Assembly (NCBI GenBank): GCA_944548615.1
Contig: OX155963.1
Location: 16,668,771 to 16,732,770, forward strand
Reading direction: 5' to 3'
From: Micropterix aruncella
Taxonomy: Eukaryota; Arthropoda; Insecta; Lepidoptera; Micropterigidae
Length of the DNA stretch: 64,000 bases
The position numbers were made by a program, and so were the translations under genes. Below the pieces are notes generated by a model. It saw nothing but the letters and a program-made list of their open reading frames with translations, made no database searches and was not told where the DNA came from. Positions within the stretch are counted from its first letter, which is position 1; each line of letters begins with the position of its first letter. Shown piece by piece: positions 36,750 through 45,755 of the stretch.

Positions 36750-37043
36750 TGCTAAGTACCTACTCATTTCTAATAGTGACAAGTTGGCGAAGTTTCAAAA
36801 TTATGTGTGTCGCTTGTATATGAGATATTCCAACCAAATTCACAACGTGATTTTGACCCAACAAGGCATCTGTGTACCAAAATTTCAAGTCTGTAAGTCC
36901 AATATTTCGAGATTGAAGTATGACTCGATGATGAGTCGATTTCAACCACAATCTTTTCAGCACTTGCCATGACCAAATTATGCCTGCATGCCAAATGTCA
37001 GCTCAATCGGTTGAAGCGTTTGGGCGCTATCATCGAAGAATAC
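36750..37043 (-). repeat. Family B repeat, part 1 (interrupted)
   Basis: Reverse-orientation family B: AAGTTTCAAAATTATGTGTG, GACCCAACAAGGCATCTGTG, TCGAGATTGAAGTATGACTC, TTATGCCTGCATGCCAAATG, GGTTGAAGCGTTTGGGCGCT, then ATCGAAGAATAC (37032-37043), where an RTE tail has inserted. The repeat resumes at 37385. Confidence 0.8.
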
Positions 37044-37384
37044 GATCGAAGAAGAGTTACAAAAACGTCGACTAGGATGGTTCGGCCATGTTTGCCGAAT
37101 GAACGATAATTGCTTGCCGCGTAAACTTCTTTGGCGAGACCGTCCGACAGAATGGAGAATTCAGCGATCGGCACCGAACGAAACCTGGCTAAATAACATC
37201 AAAGACGACCTTAAGAATCAACGATTATCGGCTATCGATGCTCGCAACGTGGCCAAAAATCGTCAAGAATGGAAGCGAATCGTGAATGGAGTACGAGATC
37301 CAGCGGCACCAAAAGCAGCGTATTGGCTGCGAGGGCGACCCCCTCCCCAATCGCCGGCTACAGAATAAATAAATAATAATAATA
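37044..37384 (+). mobile_element. RTE-clade LINE 3' tail with 12-bp target duplication
   Basis: A very short, 5'-truncated RTE insertion of 341 bp. An open frame in register from 37045 to the TAA at 37366-37368 reads KRRLGWFGHVCRMNDN, then RDRPTEW, ETWLNNIKDDLKNQ, and ARNVAKNRQEWKRIVNGV. This is the usual C-terminus of RTE proteins (RRL-WFGHV-RM ... TW---I--DL ... A-NR-EWK-IV). A short A/T tail of AATA and ATA units follows. The 12-bp duplication ATCGAAGAATAC at 37032-37043 and 37385-37396 is perfect, and the host repeat (family B) reads across cleanly when the insertion is removed. The open frame and perfect duplication point to a young insertion. It cannot move, as it lacks reverse transcriptase and endonuclease. 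Confidence 0.93.
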
Positions 37385-37540
37385 ATCGAAGAATACACAG
37401 AGACACACAGACACACACTCACAGCTAGACTTGAGTCTGGAAATGGTCTTAATAGCCCCGCGAGGGGTCATACTAAATATATCCGTACATCTCAAAAAAA
37501 AATGCGCATTCACAATACTTTCCCTCTGCCGGGAGAGTAA
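37385..37540 (-). repeat. Family B repeat, part 2
   Basis: The continuation of family B after the RTE insertion: ATCGAAGAATACACAGAGAC, then ACACAC-rich sequence equivalent to GTGTGTCTGTGTGTGTATTC in the 31-kb copy, ending near ACTTTCCCTCTGCCGGGAGA, the worn form of the terminal ACTTTCCCGGCAAGTA motif. Confidence 0.75.
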
Positions 37541-37689
37541 ACTCATACAGGGCTAGATCTAATGAGTAGGGAGGATGATCAAGCTCGGTGATCGAATTTC
37601 TAACCAGAAGCTTGAGAATAATCACTGCTGGATGTGAAAGGGCATTTGTCGTGATACAGAAGCCAGTAAAATAGTTACCAATAATATAA

Positions 37690-38480
37690 TTTAAGTAGGT
37701 ATCGTATTTTTTATTTATTTATTACAAATTAATAACAAATATAATCTAAACTATAATAAATAAAATTAAAAATAGATATAATATAGTCAAAAATAATAAA
37801 AAAAACGAAGGTAATAAAAAAACAATGAGAATCTTTTAAGAATTAGTTTATGCTATAATGTCTATCTCGCATAGAGTGTATTGATATACGCTCTTGGCTA
37901 ATCCTCCACTTTATTAATTTAGTTTAAAAAATATATTTGCTAGTACACTGCTTAATGCTGACATCGAGACGGTTGAATATTCTAGGCGCTATAAAAGTGT
38001 AATGCCGCTGACCAAAAGATGTCTTCATTCTAGGTACCGGAATATTAACCCCAAAGGTTTGTCTTGTTACTTTAGCCCTGATGTGAAGAGGTGATAACCC
38101 TGGAACTAATGCCTTATCTCTAGCTAAAAATAACGATAGCAATGATGATTTAATAAACAATTGCCTGATGTCGAATACTTGCGCCTCTTTGAAAAGAGCA
38201 TCGCTTGAATAGCGATAAGACTTACGAAACATTATTTTAAGATAAATTTTTGGGTAGTTTGAAGTGGTGTAAGGAGACTCTTTAAGCATCCACCCCAGTA
38301 AATTATACCGTAGTAAGTATATGACTCGCATAAGGCAAAGTATACAGAGAAGAGCGTTTTGGGATCCAGAATATTTCTCAGCTCTTTGAACGAATATCCA
38401 AGAGTTCTAACCTTCTTAGCTACCGAATCGAAGTGTTCTTCCCAGCGTAACTTATTAAAAAGACCTGCTATTAAAGACCT
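37690..38480 (-). pseudogene. CR1-like LINE C-terminal region (copy 2)
   Basis: The minus frame from about 38470 reads LRWEEHFDSVAKKVRTLGYS then FKELRNILD, then YGIIYWGG, then KIMFRKSYRYSSDALFKEAQ, VFDIRQLFIKSSLLSLFLAR and RMKTSFGQRHYTFIAPRIFN. It is the same protein layout as 31685-32370 and 40057-40258. The LWG/YWGG block and FDIRQLF are family hallmarks. Frame changes occur near 38330. The coding remnant ends near 37924. An A/T-rich 3' region with TAATAAAATTAAAAATAG-type sequence extends to about 37690. Reverse transcriptase catalytic blocks and endonuclease are absent. Confidence 0.8.
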
Positions 38481-38494
38481 GCTTTGTAAAAAGG

Positions 38495-38572
38495 CATACT
38501 ATAAAATTTATTTTATAGTATGTTTTATAGTATACATCATTCAAGTAGTTCTTAAGGACTACTTGAATGATG
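38495..38572. repeat. Two adjacent palindromes (28 and 38 bp)
   Basis: Palindrome 1, 38495-38522, starts CATACTATAAAAT and is nearly self-complementary. Palindrome 2, 38535-38572, starts CATCATTCAAGTAGT and ends ACTACTTGAATGATG, with one mismatched pair around the centre. They sit 12 bp apart, next to the truncated end of the LINE at 37.7-38.5 kb. Confidence 0.93.
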
Positions 38573-38805
38573 AAAATACCTAGTGTTAATATACCTGCTT
38601 TATTCCCATTTTTCAGTTTCACTCGCTACGTAATACCTAATATATACATAATTGTACGAAAATGAAAGGTTTTTTAGGTTGCGTTTCCTATTTTCTGTTT
38701 TATTCTAAATCTATTATTTCTGTTTCACGTGTCATCTACGCAACGGGACTATCCATAAAAATTAAAGATAAAAACATATTTTCCAAAATAATTGTTTAAT
38801 TGGGA
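38573..38805. other. Short spacer, nothing recognised
   Basis: AT-rich, no gene or matched repeat. Confidence 0.4.
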
Positions 38806-38809
38806 AATA

Positions 38810-39000
38810 ATAGTACAATGAAAAAGGTGGGCCACCCCAATACTTTCCCGGCAAGTAGCCAAGGACTGATTTCAACTGAATATTAATGTCATAAATAAAA
38901 TCAATGAGCGCCCTCTCCGGCGGCGAAAAAACCCGTTTGAGTTCCATTACACAGGGCTCCGAAAGGCGCGGCTTGTTTCTCAGCTAGCCTCGGGCGGCTC
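38810..39000 (-). repeat. Family B outer piece
   Basis: ACTTTCCCGGCAAGTAGCCA (about 38842), TCATAAATAAAATCAATGAG, GCGCCCTCTCCGGCGG and GGGCTCCGAAAGGCGCGG. The same order is seen in reverse at 61830-62000 and in part at 46080-46200. Confidence 0.65.
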
Positions 39001-39350
39001 GACGTTAATATTTGATTGAAATGTATGGATTTTTTTACGCGTTCAGAATACTTTTCCTCCTGGTCAGTTGGTGGGCGGGTAAAGTAAATGTGGCTTTTGG
39101 ATTTCGAGTAGATCTAATAAATAGTATCGTATTCATATCATACTTGATTGGCATAAGTCATTAGGTCATTAAAACTGCCATCGTCGAAAAGGAAACTTGG
39201 GTCATCCGCATAAGGTAAGGTTCTGGTGTAGGCGGGCAAACGAACAATAATAAACATACAAAATAATAATAGACCAAATGTATACCATAACTACAAGTGT
39301 GTTTTAAGCTATAATACTTTTGTTTGTTTTTGGTGCATTTCATGAATCTT
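39001..39350. other. Spacer, nothing recognised
   Basis: No gene or matched repeat. Confidence 0.4.
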
Positions 39351-39354
39351 TATT

Positions 39355-39510
39355 TTATTTATTTATTAAGAATTAATTACTATAAAACATTACTTTTGCT
39401 TACAAAAATAACAGGAACCGAATGGCAAAACCTTAACCTTTTGCTTATTTGATTCTGTCACCCAACTGGGACTAGCCCGTTCTAGGATGGACAGCTGACT
39501 CTAATTTTAC
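39355..39510 (-). mobile_element. LINE 3' untranslated region, family F (copy 2)
   Basis: Tail complement TTTATTTATTTATTAAG at the left edge, then AACAGGAACCGAATGGCAAA, ACCTTAACCTTTTGCTTATT and CAACTGGGACTAGCCCG. Reverse complement of 22525-22680. Confidence 0.65.
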
Positions 39511-39836
39511 AATAAATTATGTAAAAGTTTTATTAAAATGCTCATAAAACTTAATTGCCCTAAAATATGATCCTCAAAAAAAAACAATCAAATAGAGCGA
39601 GACAATCAGAGAATTTACATAAAACCAAAGTAAAGAGAAAAATAAATCTATAATTAAAAAAATAAAAAAGTCAATAAGTAATATTTAATATATGTTAGGA
39701 AATATAAAAATTAATATAAAATAAAGTACAATTCATTGTCAAAATAATATATAACAACAAAATGAATTGATAATTAGTTGAATATTAAAATATAATCAAC
39801 ATACATACTACTTAAAAATATATTAATATTACACTA
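39511..39836. other. A-rich spacer, nothing recognised
   Basis: A- and T-rich DNA without genes or matched repeats. Confidence 0.4.
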
Positions 39837-40055
39837 CTAGCTGCGCCCAGCGGTTTTACCCGCGTGGTGATGGAAAATTGTGATAATGATGATAGAAAAC
39901 CATATATCTTTATAAATTATAGCCTATGTGTTATTCTGATGTGTAAGCTATATTATTGTAAAGTTTCATCAAAATCCACTCAGTAGTTTTTGCGTGAAAG
40001 AGTAACAATCATCCATACATACATACAAACTTTCGCGTTTATAATATTAGTAGGA
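39837..40055 (-). mobile_element. 219-bp Helitron-like element (copy 1)
   Basis: On the minus strand it runs from TCCTACTAATATTATAAACG to GGGCGCAGCTAG, flanked by A and T, the Helitron target. A short hairpin GCGG-GTAAAA-CCGC lies shortly before the terminal CTAG. It has the same length as the copy at 45428-45646 and differs by only about six bases by eye, so both are recent. No coding capacity. Confidence 0.88.
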
Positions 40056-40056
40056 T

Positions 40057-40258
40057 AATTTCTAACATTTGATGTATGGTTAGTCTGTCATGACTCGAGA
40101 ACCATTCCTTTATTTTATTTTTGAATACCCCAAATGTCAAATTAATTTTTATTTCCATATTGATCAGATTGTAAAATCTCGGCGTAATGAAAGAGTAATG
40201 TCTTTGTCCAAATGATGTTTTCATCCTGAGTAATGTTAAGCTATTTTCTAAATAATTA
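40057..40258 (-). pseudogene. CR1-like LINE C-terminal fragment (copy 3)
   Basis: Minus-strand reading gives LLRMKTSFGQRHYSFITPRF, then YNLINMEIKINLTFGVFKNK and IKEWFSSHDRLTIHQ, the last 60-70 residues of the protein type seen at 37.9 and 31.7 kb. It is cut off abruptly at about 40258 by the fold-back element, and abuts the helitron on the other side. The upstream part of the LINE is not found beyond the fold-back element, so this is a true truncation rather than a simple interruption. Confidence 0.78.
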
Positions 40259-40259
40259 A

Positions 40260-42460
40260 TTAGCGAATTTAAAATAAAAAAATAATACGTGTGGCACTCG
40301 GGGACTGCCGCGGTAAAGCTATTGCATAGCATTTTCAAAAACTTATGCAATTATAATTATTTATTTATTTTATTTTTTTCTGATATCAGATAACTGCGCT
40401 CTATCGGAAAATGTTGAAATTATTCCGAATCATTTGCGGCTGCGGTATCAAATGATCGGAATAATTTAAACGTCTTCCGATAGAGCGCCGCGCACGATTT
40501 TTTTATTCGATAAAGCAAAAAAACCGGATTATTCGAAAAAAATCGTCGATAAAAAGATAGATAATTAAATTATCTTCAAAATGATGCAGGTTTCATAATA
40601 ATACGCCCGATAGTATTTGCGTAGTACTCGTTTTTGTGTTCGGTTAGACCTAATTTCACAAATTAATGGCACTATGTAATATAAACAAAATCTAAAATAT
40701 TCAAAGCTAAGAATATTAGGAAAATGTTCTTGTTTAATATATATTTTTTTCGAATCGTAAGCAGTACTCGTTTAGACGTAATTATCAGTTTAAAATCATT
40801 AATTTTCGTTAAGAAATTACTTCATTCGGTCGCCGCGCTGGCCTGCCCGCGATAAAAGCTATGCAATAGCTTAAAAATAATTATATATCGCCATAAACCT
40901 TCTATCAAATTAGAATTAGAAGTTTATACCGCTCTTTCCCACCCCGTCTAAGATGACATCAAACGCGTCAATGGCCGCTTCGAAGTTATTTCTCACAAAA
41001 ACACCGCGTCAAACTCGCCCCTAACTGGTTCACGTGCGAAGCTCGCCATCCGAGTAATGACAAAGGAAGCTAAAGCGTCTCAAAGAGCCGAAAACTGGAC
41101 ACAGTGGATGCTGCATAATGGACCGCATTGTGGACAATTCATCCGTGAAAATCATACGTGGCATCGACCCCGCGCGCTACCGCGCTGAAAGACGCACAAT
41201 GCACCTCACTATCAACCTGTCAAATTAACATTGCCTAGGCCAGTCGAGGGCGAAAGGTGAGCCGCTTCCCCAGAGGACGATGCCGTAGACAAGAGGCCAA
41301 CCTGTTTCTTTGTATTTTCGCTTTTTGCGGCCGAAGCATGCTGTGCGAGATTGACCTACGCGGAGGATATGAACAATGGCTTCTTTCAATAGAGCTTCTT
41401 AGTGGTCTATCGTACCTGCAGCTCTATTACGAACACTCTCGCAATTGCTCCATTCGGTATCATGAATATCCCATTTTCCGTTGCGTCAGAGAACAGGAGA
41501 ACTCTTGCCACTCGCTACTAGAGCCACGACAATTCATTCCTTTGAATCATTGGGGAACAGCAATTTCGTTGTCTTGGATCTGTCACTTGTTTTGGACTAA
41601 CTTTTGGCTTCTGAATTTAAAAGTAATCTCAGTATTAGTCTGTCAACTTTTTAGGCTACACGATACACTCTCTTTGTCTCAAAAGTCATACAAAATATGC
41701 AGATAAAGAAAATGAAGAAAATACTTACCAAATATACTGTTAACATAGAATAGTTTTATTCATTCACAGGCGAGTTTTAATTAACTGGCACCCATCGTCA
41801 GTACGAGCAAGAAAGCGACTTTTGATATATTTTTTTAGGAAAACCAAAAAAGATTTTTTATTTTTTAAGCTATTGCATAGTTTTTATCGCGGGCCTAGGC
41901 CAGCGCGGCGACCGAATGAAGAAATTTCTTAACTAAAACTAATGATTTTAAACTGATAATTACGTCTAAACGAGTACTGCTTACGATTCGAAAAAAATGT
42001 ATGTTAAACAAGAACATTTTCCTAATATTCTTAGCTTTGAATATTATAGATTTTGTTTATAGTACATAGTGTAATTAATTTGTGAAATTAGGTCTAACCG
42101 AACACTAAAACGACTACTACGCAAATACTATCTGCTGTATCATTATGAAACCTGCACCATTTTAAAGATAATTTAATTATCTATCTTTTTATCTACGAGT
42201 TTTTTCGAATAATCATTTTTTTTTGCTTTATCGAATAAAAAATTCGTGCGCGGCGCTCTATCGGAAGACGTTGCTACAGCAGCCGCAAATGATTCGGAAT
42301 AATTTCAACGTTTTCCGATAGAGCGCAGTTATCTGATACCAGAATTTTTTTTTAATTATAATTGCATAAGTTGTTAAAAATGCTATGCAATAGCTTTACC
42401 GCGGCAGTCCCCGAGTGCCACACGTATTATTTTATTTTTTTTTTATTTCAAAATTTAAAG
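40260..42460. mobile_element. 2.2-kb fold-back structure with arms of about 600 bp
   Basis: The left arm (about 40260-40880) and right arm (about 41865-42460) are reverse complements. Landmarks in the left arm: ACGTGTGGCACTCGGGGACT, CCGCGGTAAAGCTATTGCAT, GCGCTCTATCGG...CCGATAGAGCGC, ATAGATAATTAAATTATCTT, TTAGACCTAATTTCACAAAT, GAAATTACTTCATTCGGTCG and GCGATAAAAGCTATGCAATA. All recur in the right arm in reverse. Each arm has its own inner palindrome of about 90 bp (40396-40487; 42255-42326) and itself begins and ends with inverted GCTATTGCATAGC/GCTATGCAATAGC motifs, as if each were an element. The two differ by scattered changes and small deletions. No recognisable transposase is present. Confidence 0.85.
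40890..41865. other. Central segment of the fold-back structure
   Basis: Almost 1 kb between the arms, GC-richer than the arms. It contains a 149-codon plus frame (41257-41706). I cannot match that frame to a family: no catalytic motif, no clear signal peptide, and several aromatic-rich stretches near its end. The minus strand shows no better alternative. It could be captured DNA, an old TE body or a host fragment. Confidence 0.35.
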
Positions 42461-42464
42461 TACT

Positions 42465-42700
42465 TGACTGTTAAATAAAAGTTTAACAAGGATTTGAGCG
42501 CGCTGCGCCATCTAGCAATCGGTAAAATATTGTTAATAAGCAATATTAGCGATGTTTTAACTACCGATAGATAGCGCCTCGTGCTCAACGCTTTTAAACT
42601 AAATTACAAAAAAAACATTTTTTTTCCTTTTTTTCTTTCCCACAATTTTATATCAAAAGTTGCTTATTTGCCTATAATGACTCACCCCCTTTAAGGATGC
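42465..42700 (+). repeat. Family D repeat with 90-bp palindrome (best copy)
   Basis: GAGCGCGCTGCGCCATCTAG at about 42496 pairs with CGATAGATAGCGCCTCGTGC at about 42564-42583. The two arms flank a centre of AATATTGTTAATAAGCAATATT type. The tail is A/T-rich with TATCAAAAGTTGCTTATTTG. It starts right after the fold-back structure ends. Confidence 0.8.
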
Positions 42701-42764
42701 CGGTTTAATCAAGCTCACTCTGTATAGTTACTGCATGTTAAAATTCCTTCATACAAATAGTAAA

Positions 42765-42915
42765 GTTTTACCTTACGGGAATATCGCTTATGGCTTTTTG
42801 TGGAGTGTTTAATCTGTGGAAATTTTTGCTTAATGCTCCAACAATAGTCATCCTATGTCAGTCGCCTCCATGACCTTCAAATCTTGGTGGAATCGCTCAC
42901 CAAGCAGGAGGAGCG
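42765..42915 (-). pseudogene. Fragment of a conserved uncharacterised TE-associated protein
   Basis: Minus-strand reading gives LLLGERFHQDLKVMEATDIG, then after one frame change DYCWSIKQKFPQIKHSTKSH. I recall the pattern GERFHQDI--ME-RYQG-W-----ADYCW from many uncharacterised invertebrate proteins that are multi-copy and probably TE-derived. Their biochemical role is unknown to me. Here about 50 residues are left. The middle (RYQG-W) is lost in a small deletion, and no start or full domain remains. The match to the named residues is good, but the assignment rests on memory. Confidence 0.5.
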
Positions 42916-43390
42916 ATCGTTGACTTAAGGTGTAGAAAAAACTTGACGTGGTAGATGAAATCTAACTACAGTTTTGAAATCAGCTTGCCTATTGAACTTT
43001 AAAACAGCTCAAAAATCGAAATCACCAGAAATTATTTTACAAAATATTCCCCAGTGATCAATGTCAACTTGTACCGCTTATCTATCTCTATAGTTTCTTT
43101 GCTCCCACGCTTTGATTGTTTTTTTAAATGGCGGTGTTTTCGGATACTTTGCAAGCGAAAATGGAAAATTGTCATAGTTTAACGTTTCTAGAGAAAAATG
43201 TAAAAAAACCGTCATGATAATGTTTTTGCAATGTCGTGTGACCTGTGTACCGCTTGTGTTGCAATATACAACGTTTGGAAATATATTTTCAATAACTTAC
43301 ATAATAGTTTGTTTTTTTTTTAAATAACAAATAATAGATTAATTTTTCGTGATAACGGTCATCTGTTAAACTTAAAATACCTTACAACGG
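42916..43390. other. AT-rich spacer, nothing recognised
   Basis: No gene or matched repeat. Possibly part of the mariner 5' flank. I could not find its terminal inverted repeat. Confidence 0.4.
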
Positions 43391-43392
43391 CG

Positions 43393-44265
43393 ATGTCCGG
43401 AGAAATTGTTAGAAATGTAATAAAAATTGTTTTAGCAAATCGTCGTTTCATGCTGCGTTTTATTGCTGAAGAAGTAAGGATTTCGGTAGGCCGTGCGCCA
43501 TTTTACATCATCGCTTGGAGATGAAAAAGTATCTGCGCGTTGGGTCGTTAGAATGCTTACCGACCGACTCAAAAATAAACCATATTGAGGATCACGCAAA
43601 CTCTTTGGAATTGATACAACAAGATCTAAATCTCGATTTAAAACCGTGGACGAAACATGCCTTCACTATTACAATTTCGAAACAAAACACTGCCATGACT
43701 TGTCTATGTCTATGACTTGGAAAAGACTGCAATCTCCAACCCTTAAGATTTCAAGGCAATTCGATCCATCGGTAAGATCATGGAACCTCTTTCTTGTGAC
43801 AGTCAAAGAGTAGTAATGACCAAATACATCGATTATGGAGCTATGATATACTATTACCGAGTCTTTATATGTGCAATAGAATACGTGAAAAACGACGAGA
43901 CAAACTCGCGAAAGTTGTTCTGTTTCATCAAGATAACGCCGCGGTGCACGATTCTATTCAAAATCACGGCTGCTATTCAAAATTCACGGCTGCTATTCTA
44001 TTCTATTCAAAATTCACGGCTGCTATTCAAAATGTTAGATTTGAAATATTTCAATATCCTTCCAATTCACCAGACCTCAATGATTTTTATGTGTTTCCGA
44101 GATTGAAGGAATATCTGAGTTGCCGAAAATTCGAAGGTGACGAGGCATTCGTCGCCGGGTTGCAGGTTCTCAGGATAAAGAGTTATTAGGGAAGGGGATT
44201 TTTAGTTTTGGAAAAAGTCAAATGTTCCTATTAAAAACCTAAACGGTGATTATATTGAAAAATGA
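43393..44265 (+). pseudogene. mariner transposase, frameshifted and internally deleted
   Basis: Mariner transposases cut and paste DNA at TA sites using a D,D34D triad. Across frames I read ANRRFMLRFIAEEV (N-terminal helix-turn-helix region, about 43434), MKKVSARWVVRMLTDRLKNK (about 43518), TVDETCLHYY with the first aspartate (about 43650), HQDNAAVH with the second (about 43936-43959), and SPDLNDFYVFPRLKEYL with the third (about 44067). The C-terminus NGDYIEK ends at TGA 44263-44265. It spans 873 bp, while a full gene is a little over 1 kb, so segments are missing. Several frameshifts, and an internal triplication of CACGGCTGCTATTC (43963-44030), make it non-functional. No terminal inverted repeats or TA duplication found. 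Confidence 0.88.
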
Positions 44266-44308
44266 AATACCATATAAAAAAACATAACGTAAAATATTCA
44301 TTCTCAGA

Positions 44309-44992
44309 AGGGATGGATATCGATGTCCGATATATCGAAAACATCAATGGTTAGAGGTCGATTATCGATGTTTTTTACATTGATGGTGCAGTATCGATAT
44401 TTTGGCACCGTCGATGTTCTTCCGTCGATATGACTCATCTCTATGTTTTCTTTTGCTCCATATATGGATATAAATATTATATGTAAGTTGATATTTCTTA
44501 AAGATTTAACCGCTGGGGCGGCAAAAAGGCCGTACTGCCTATTGCAGTGCTTGACAGATCTGCAAGTAGCCTTTTCGGCTAGCCTACATATATATTAATA
44601 AAAAACTAAGAGAGAATTAATAAAAAAACTATATTGTTAGTATTTTCATACAACATCGACCAAAAAAAGATGCGGCGGTTAAACTAGAAATTTCTGAAAT
44701 TAATTGATTAAACGTTGCCATGTCCTATTTTTATTTTTTTTTACATGTTTTAAATTGTTTTATTTTTAACGCCTACTTATATTTAATTATACATAATATC
44801 ACTGTCTTCATCTCCATTATTGATTTTATAAGAAGACAACTCATAGGGATTGTCAGCAAAATAAGTCCAACGAACGATGTATTTTGAAAGGAATATCGAT
44901 GATTTGACAACGATATTTTTCGACCAACGATGTTTCCGTTACGATGTTGGTATCGATGGTAACATCGATGTTTTCCTTCGATGTTCATCCCT
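44309..44992. mobile_element. 684-bp TIR element with ATCGATG-rich ends, hAT-like
   Basis: The left end starts AGGGATGGATATCGATGTCC. The right end, in reverse complement, starts AGGGATGAACATCGAAGGAA. Within about 150 bp of each end ATCGATG or close variants occur many times, in both orientations. Short TIRs plus dense subterminal repeats are typical of hAT elements, whose transposase binds the subterminal motif. The flanking 8-mers (TTCTCAGA and AATTCACA) agree at only 4 of 8, so a target duplication is not shown. There is no transposase inside. It lies 43 bp after the mariner remnant. Confidence 0.7.
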
Positions 44993-45427
44993 AATTCACA
45001 GTCTTATTTAAACGCCCGTAGTATTTTTTAATTATTGCACTTAGGCGCTAGCGTGCTTATCCTTTTTTGCCGCTGTCGCGTGTGACGTCATTTGATGCGC
45101 CCCTGTCACAACTTTACTTATTATCGTCGCTTTGAAACGTGTGCGGGCGAGATGATGACGTCACAAAGCGCTGTAAGCAGCGTTAATTGCGCCTCGAAGG
45201 TAAGTAGCAATCTCATTAAGCGAACTAACTAATGATATGGCGACGGATAGAGGACTGGATTAAGCAATTAAATTACATAGAAAGGCGGTTGAATTGTGGT
45301 ATACAGGTGAGTTTTTAATTGGTAACATCCTTGTAGTGGGTGAATTAGTACGACGAATTAAGCGACTTTTGATAGGAATTTTTGAAAAAAATGAAAATAA
45401 AAAAATATACATTTTAAAAAATATATA
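44993..45427. other. Spacer, nothing recognised
   Basis: Mixed composition, no gene or matched repeat. Confidence 0.4.
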
Positions 45428-45646
45428 TCCTACTAATATTATAAACGCGAAAGTTTGTATGTATGTATGGATGTTTGTTACTCTTTCACGCAAAAACTAC
45501 TGAATGGATTTTGATGAAACTTTACAATAATATAGCTTACACATCAGAATAACACATAGGCTATAATTTATAAAGATATATGTTTTTCTATCATCATTAT
45601 CACAATTTTCTATCACCGCGCGGGTGAAACCGCTGGGCGCAGCTAG
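45428..45646 (+). mobile_element. 219-bp Helitron-like element (copy 2)
   Basis: Starts TCCTACTAATATTATAAACG after an A and ends GCTGGGCGCAGCTAG before a T. The hairpin GCGG-GTGAAA-CCGC precedes the CTAG end. Same length and about 97% identical by eye to 39837-40055, but in the opposite orientation. Confidence 0.9.
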
Positions 45647-45654
45647 TATATAAT

Positions 45655-45755
45655 AATTTTATTAAAAGCTATGAGCACGATGCGCTATCAAGTGGTAGGC
45701 AAAATATTCCTAATATTGTTTATTAGCGACATCTGTGGTTGATACAGTGATAGAT
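45655..45755 (-). repeat. Family D half copy
   Basis: AGCTATGAGCACGATGCGCTATCAAG and the following AATATTGTTTATTAGCGACAT match one arm and the centre of the family D palindrome. The rest is cut off by family B. Confidence 0.5.

Noticed and set aside
36424..36972. 182-codon plus-strand frame with a proline-rich stretch
   Set aside because: Crosses family B repeat sequence in the antisense direction; the prolines come from the C-rich tract.
42465..42500. Continuation of the 40.06-40.26 kb LINE on the far side of the fold-back structure
   Set aside because: The sequence after the right arm is family D, not LINE coding sequence.
44301..45000. 8-bp target duplication around the ATCGATG element
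   Set aside because: The two octamers agree at only 4 of 8 positions.
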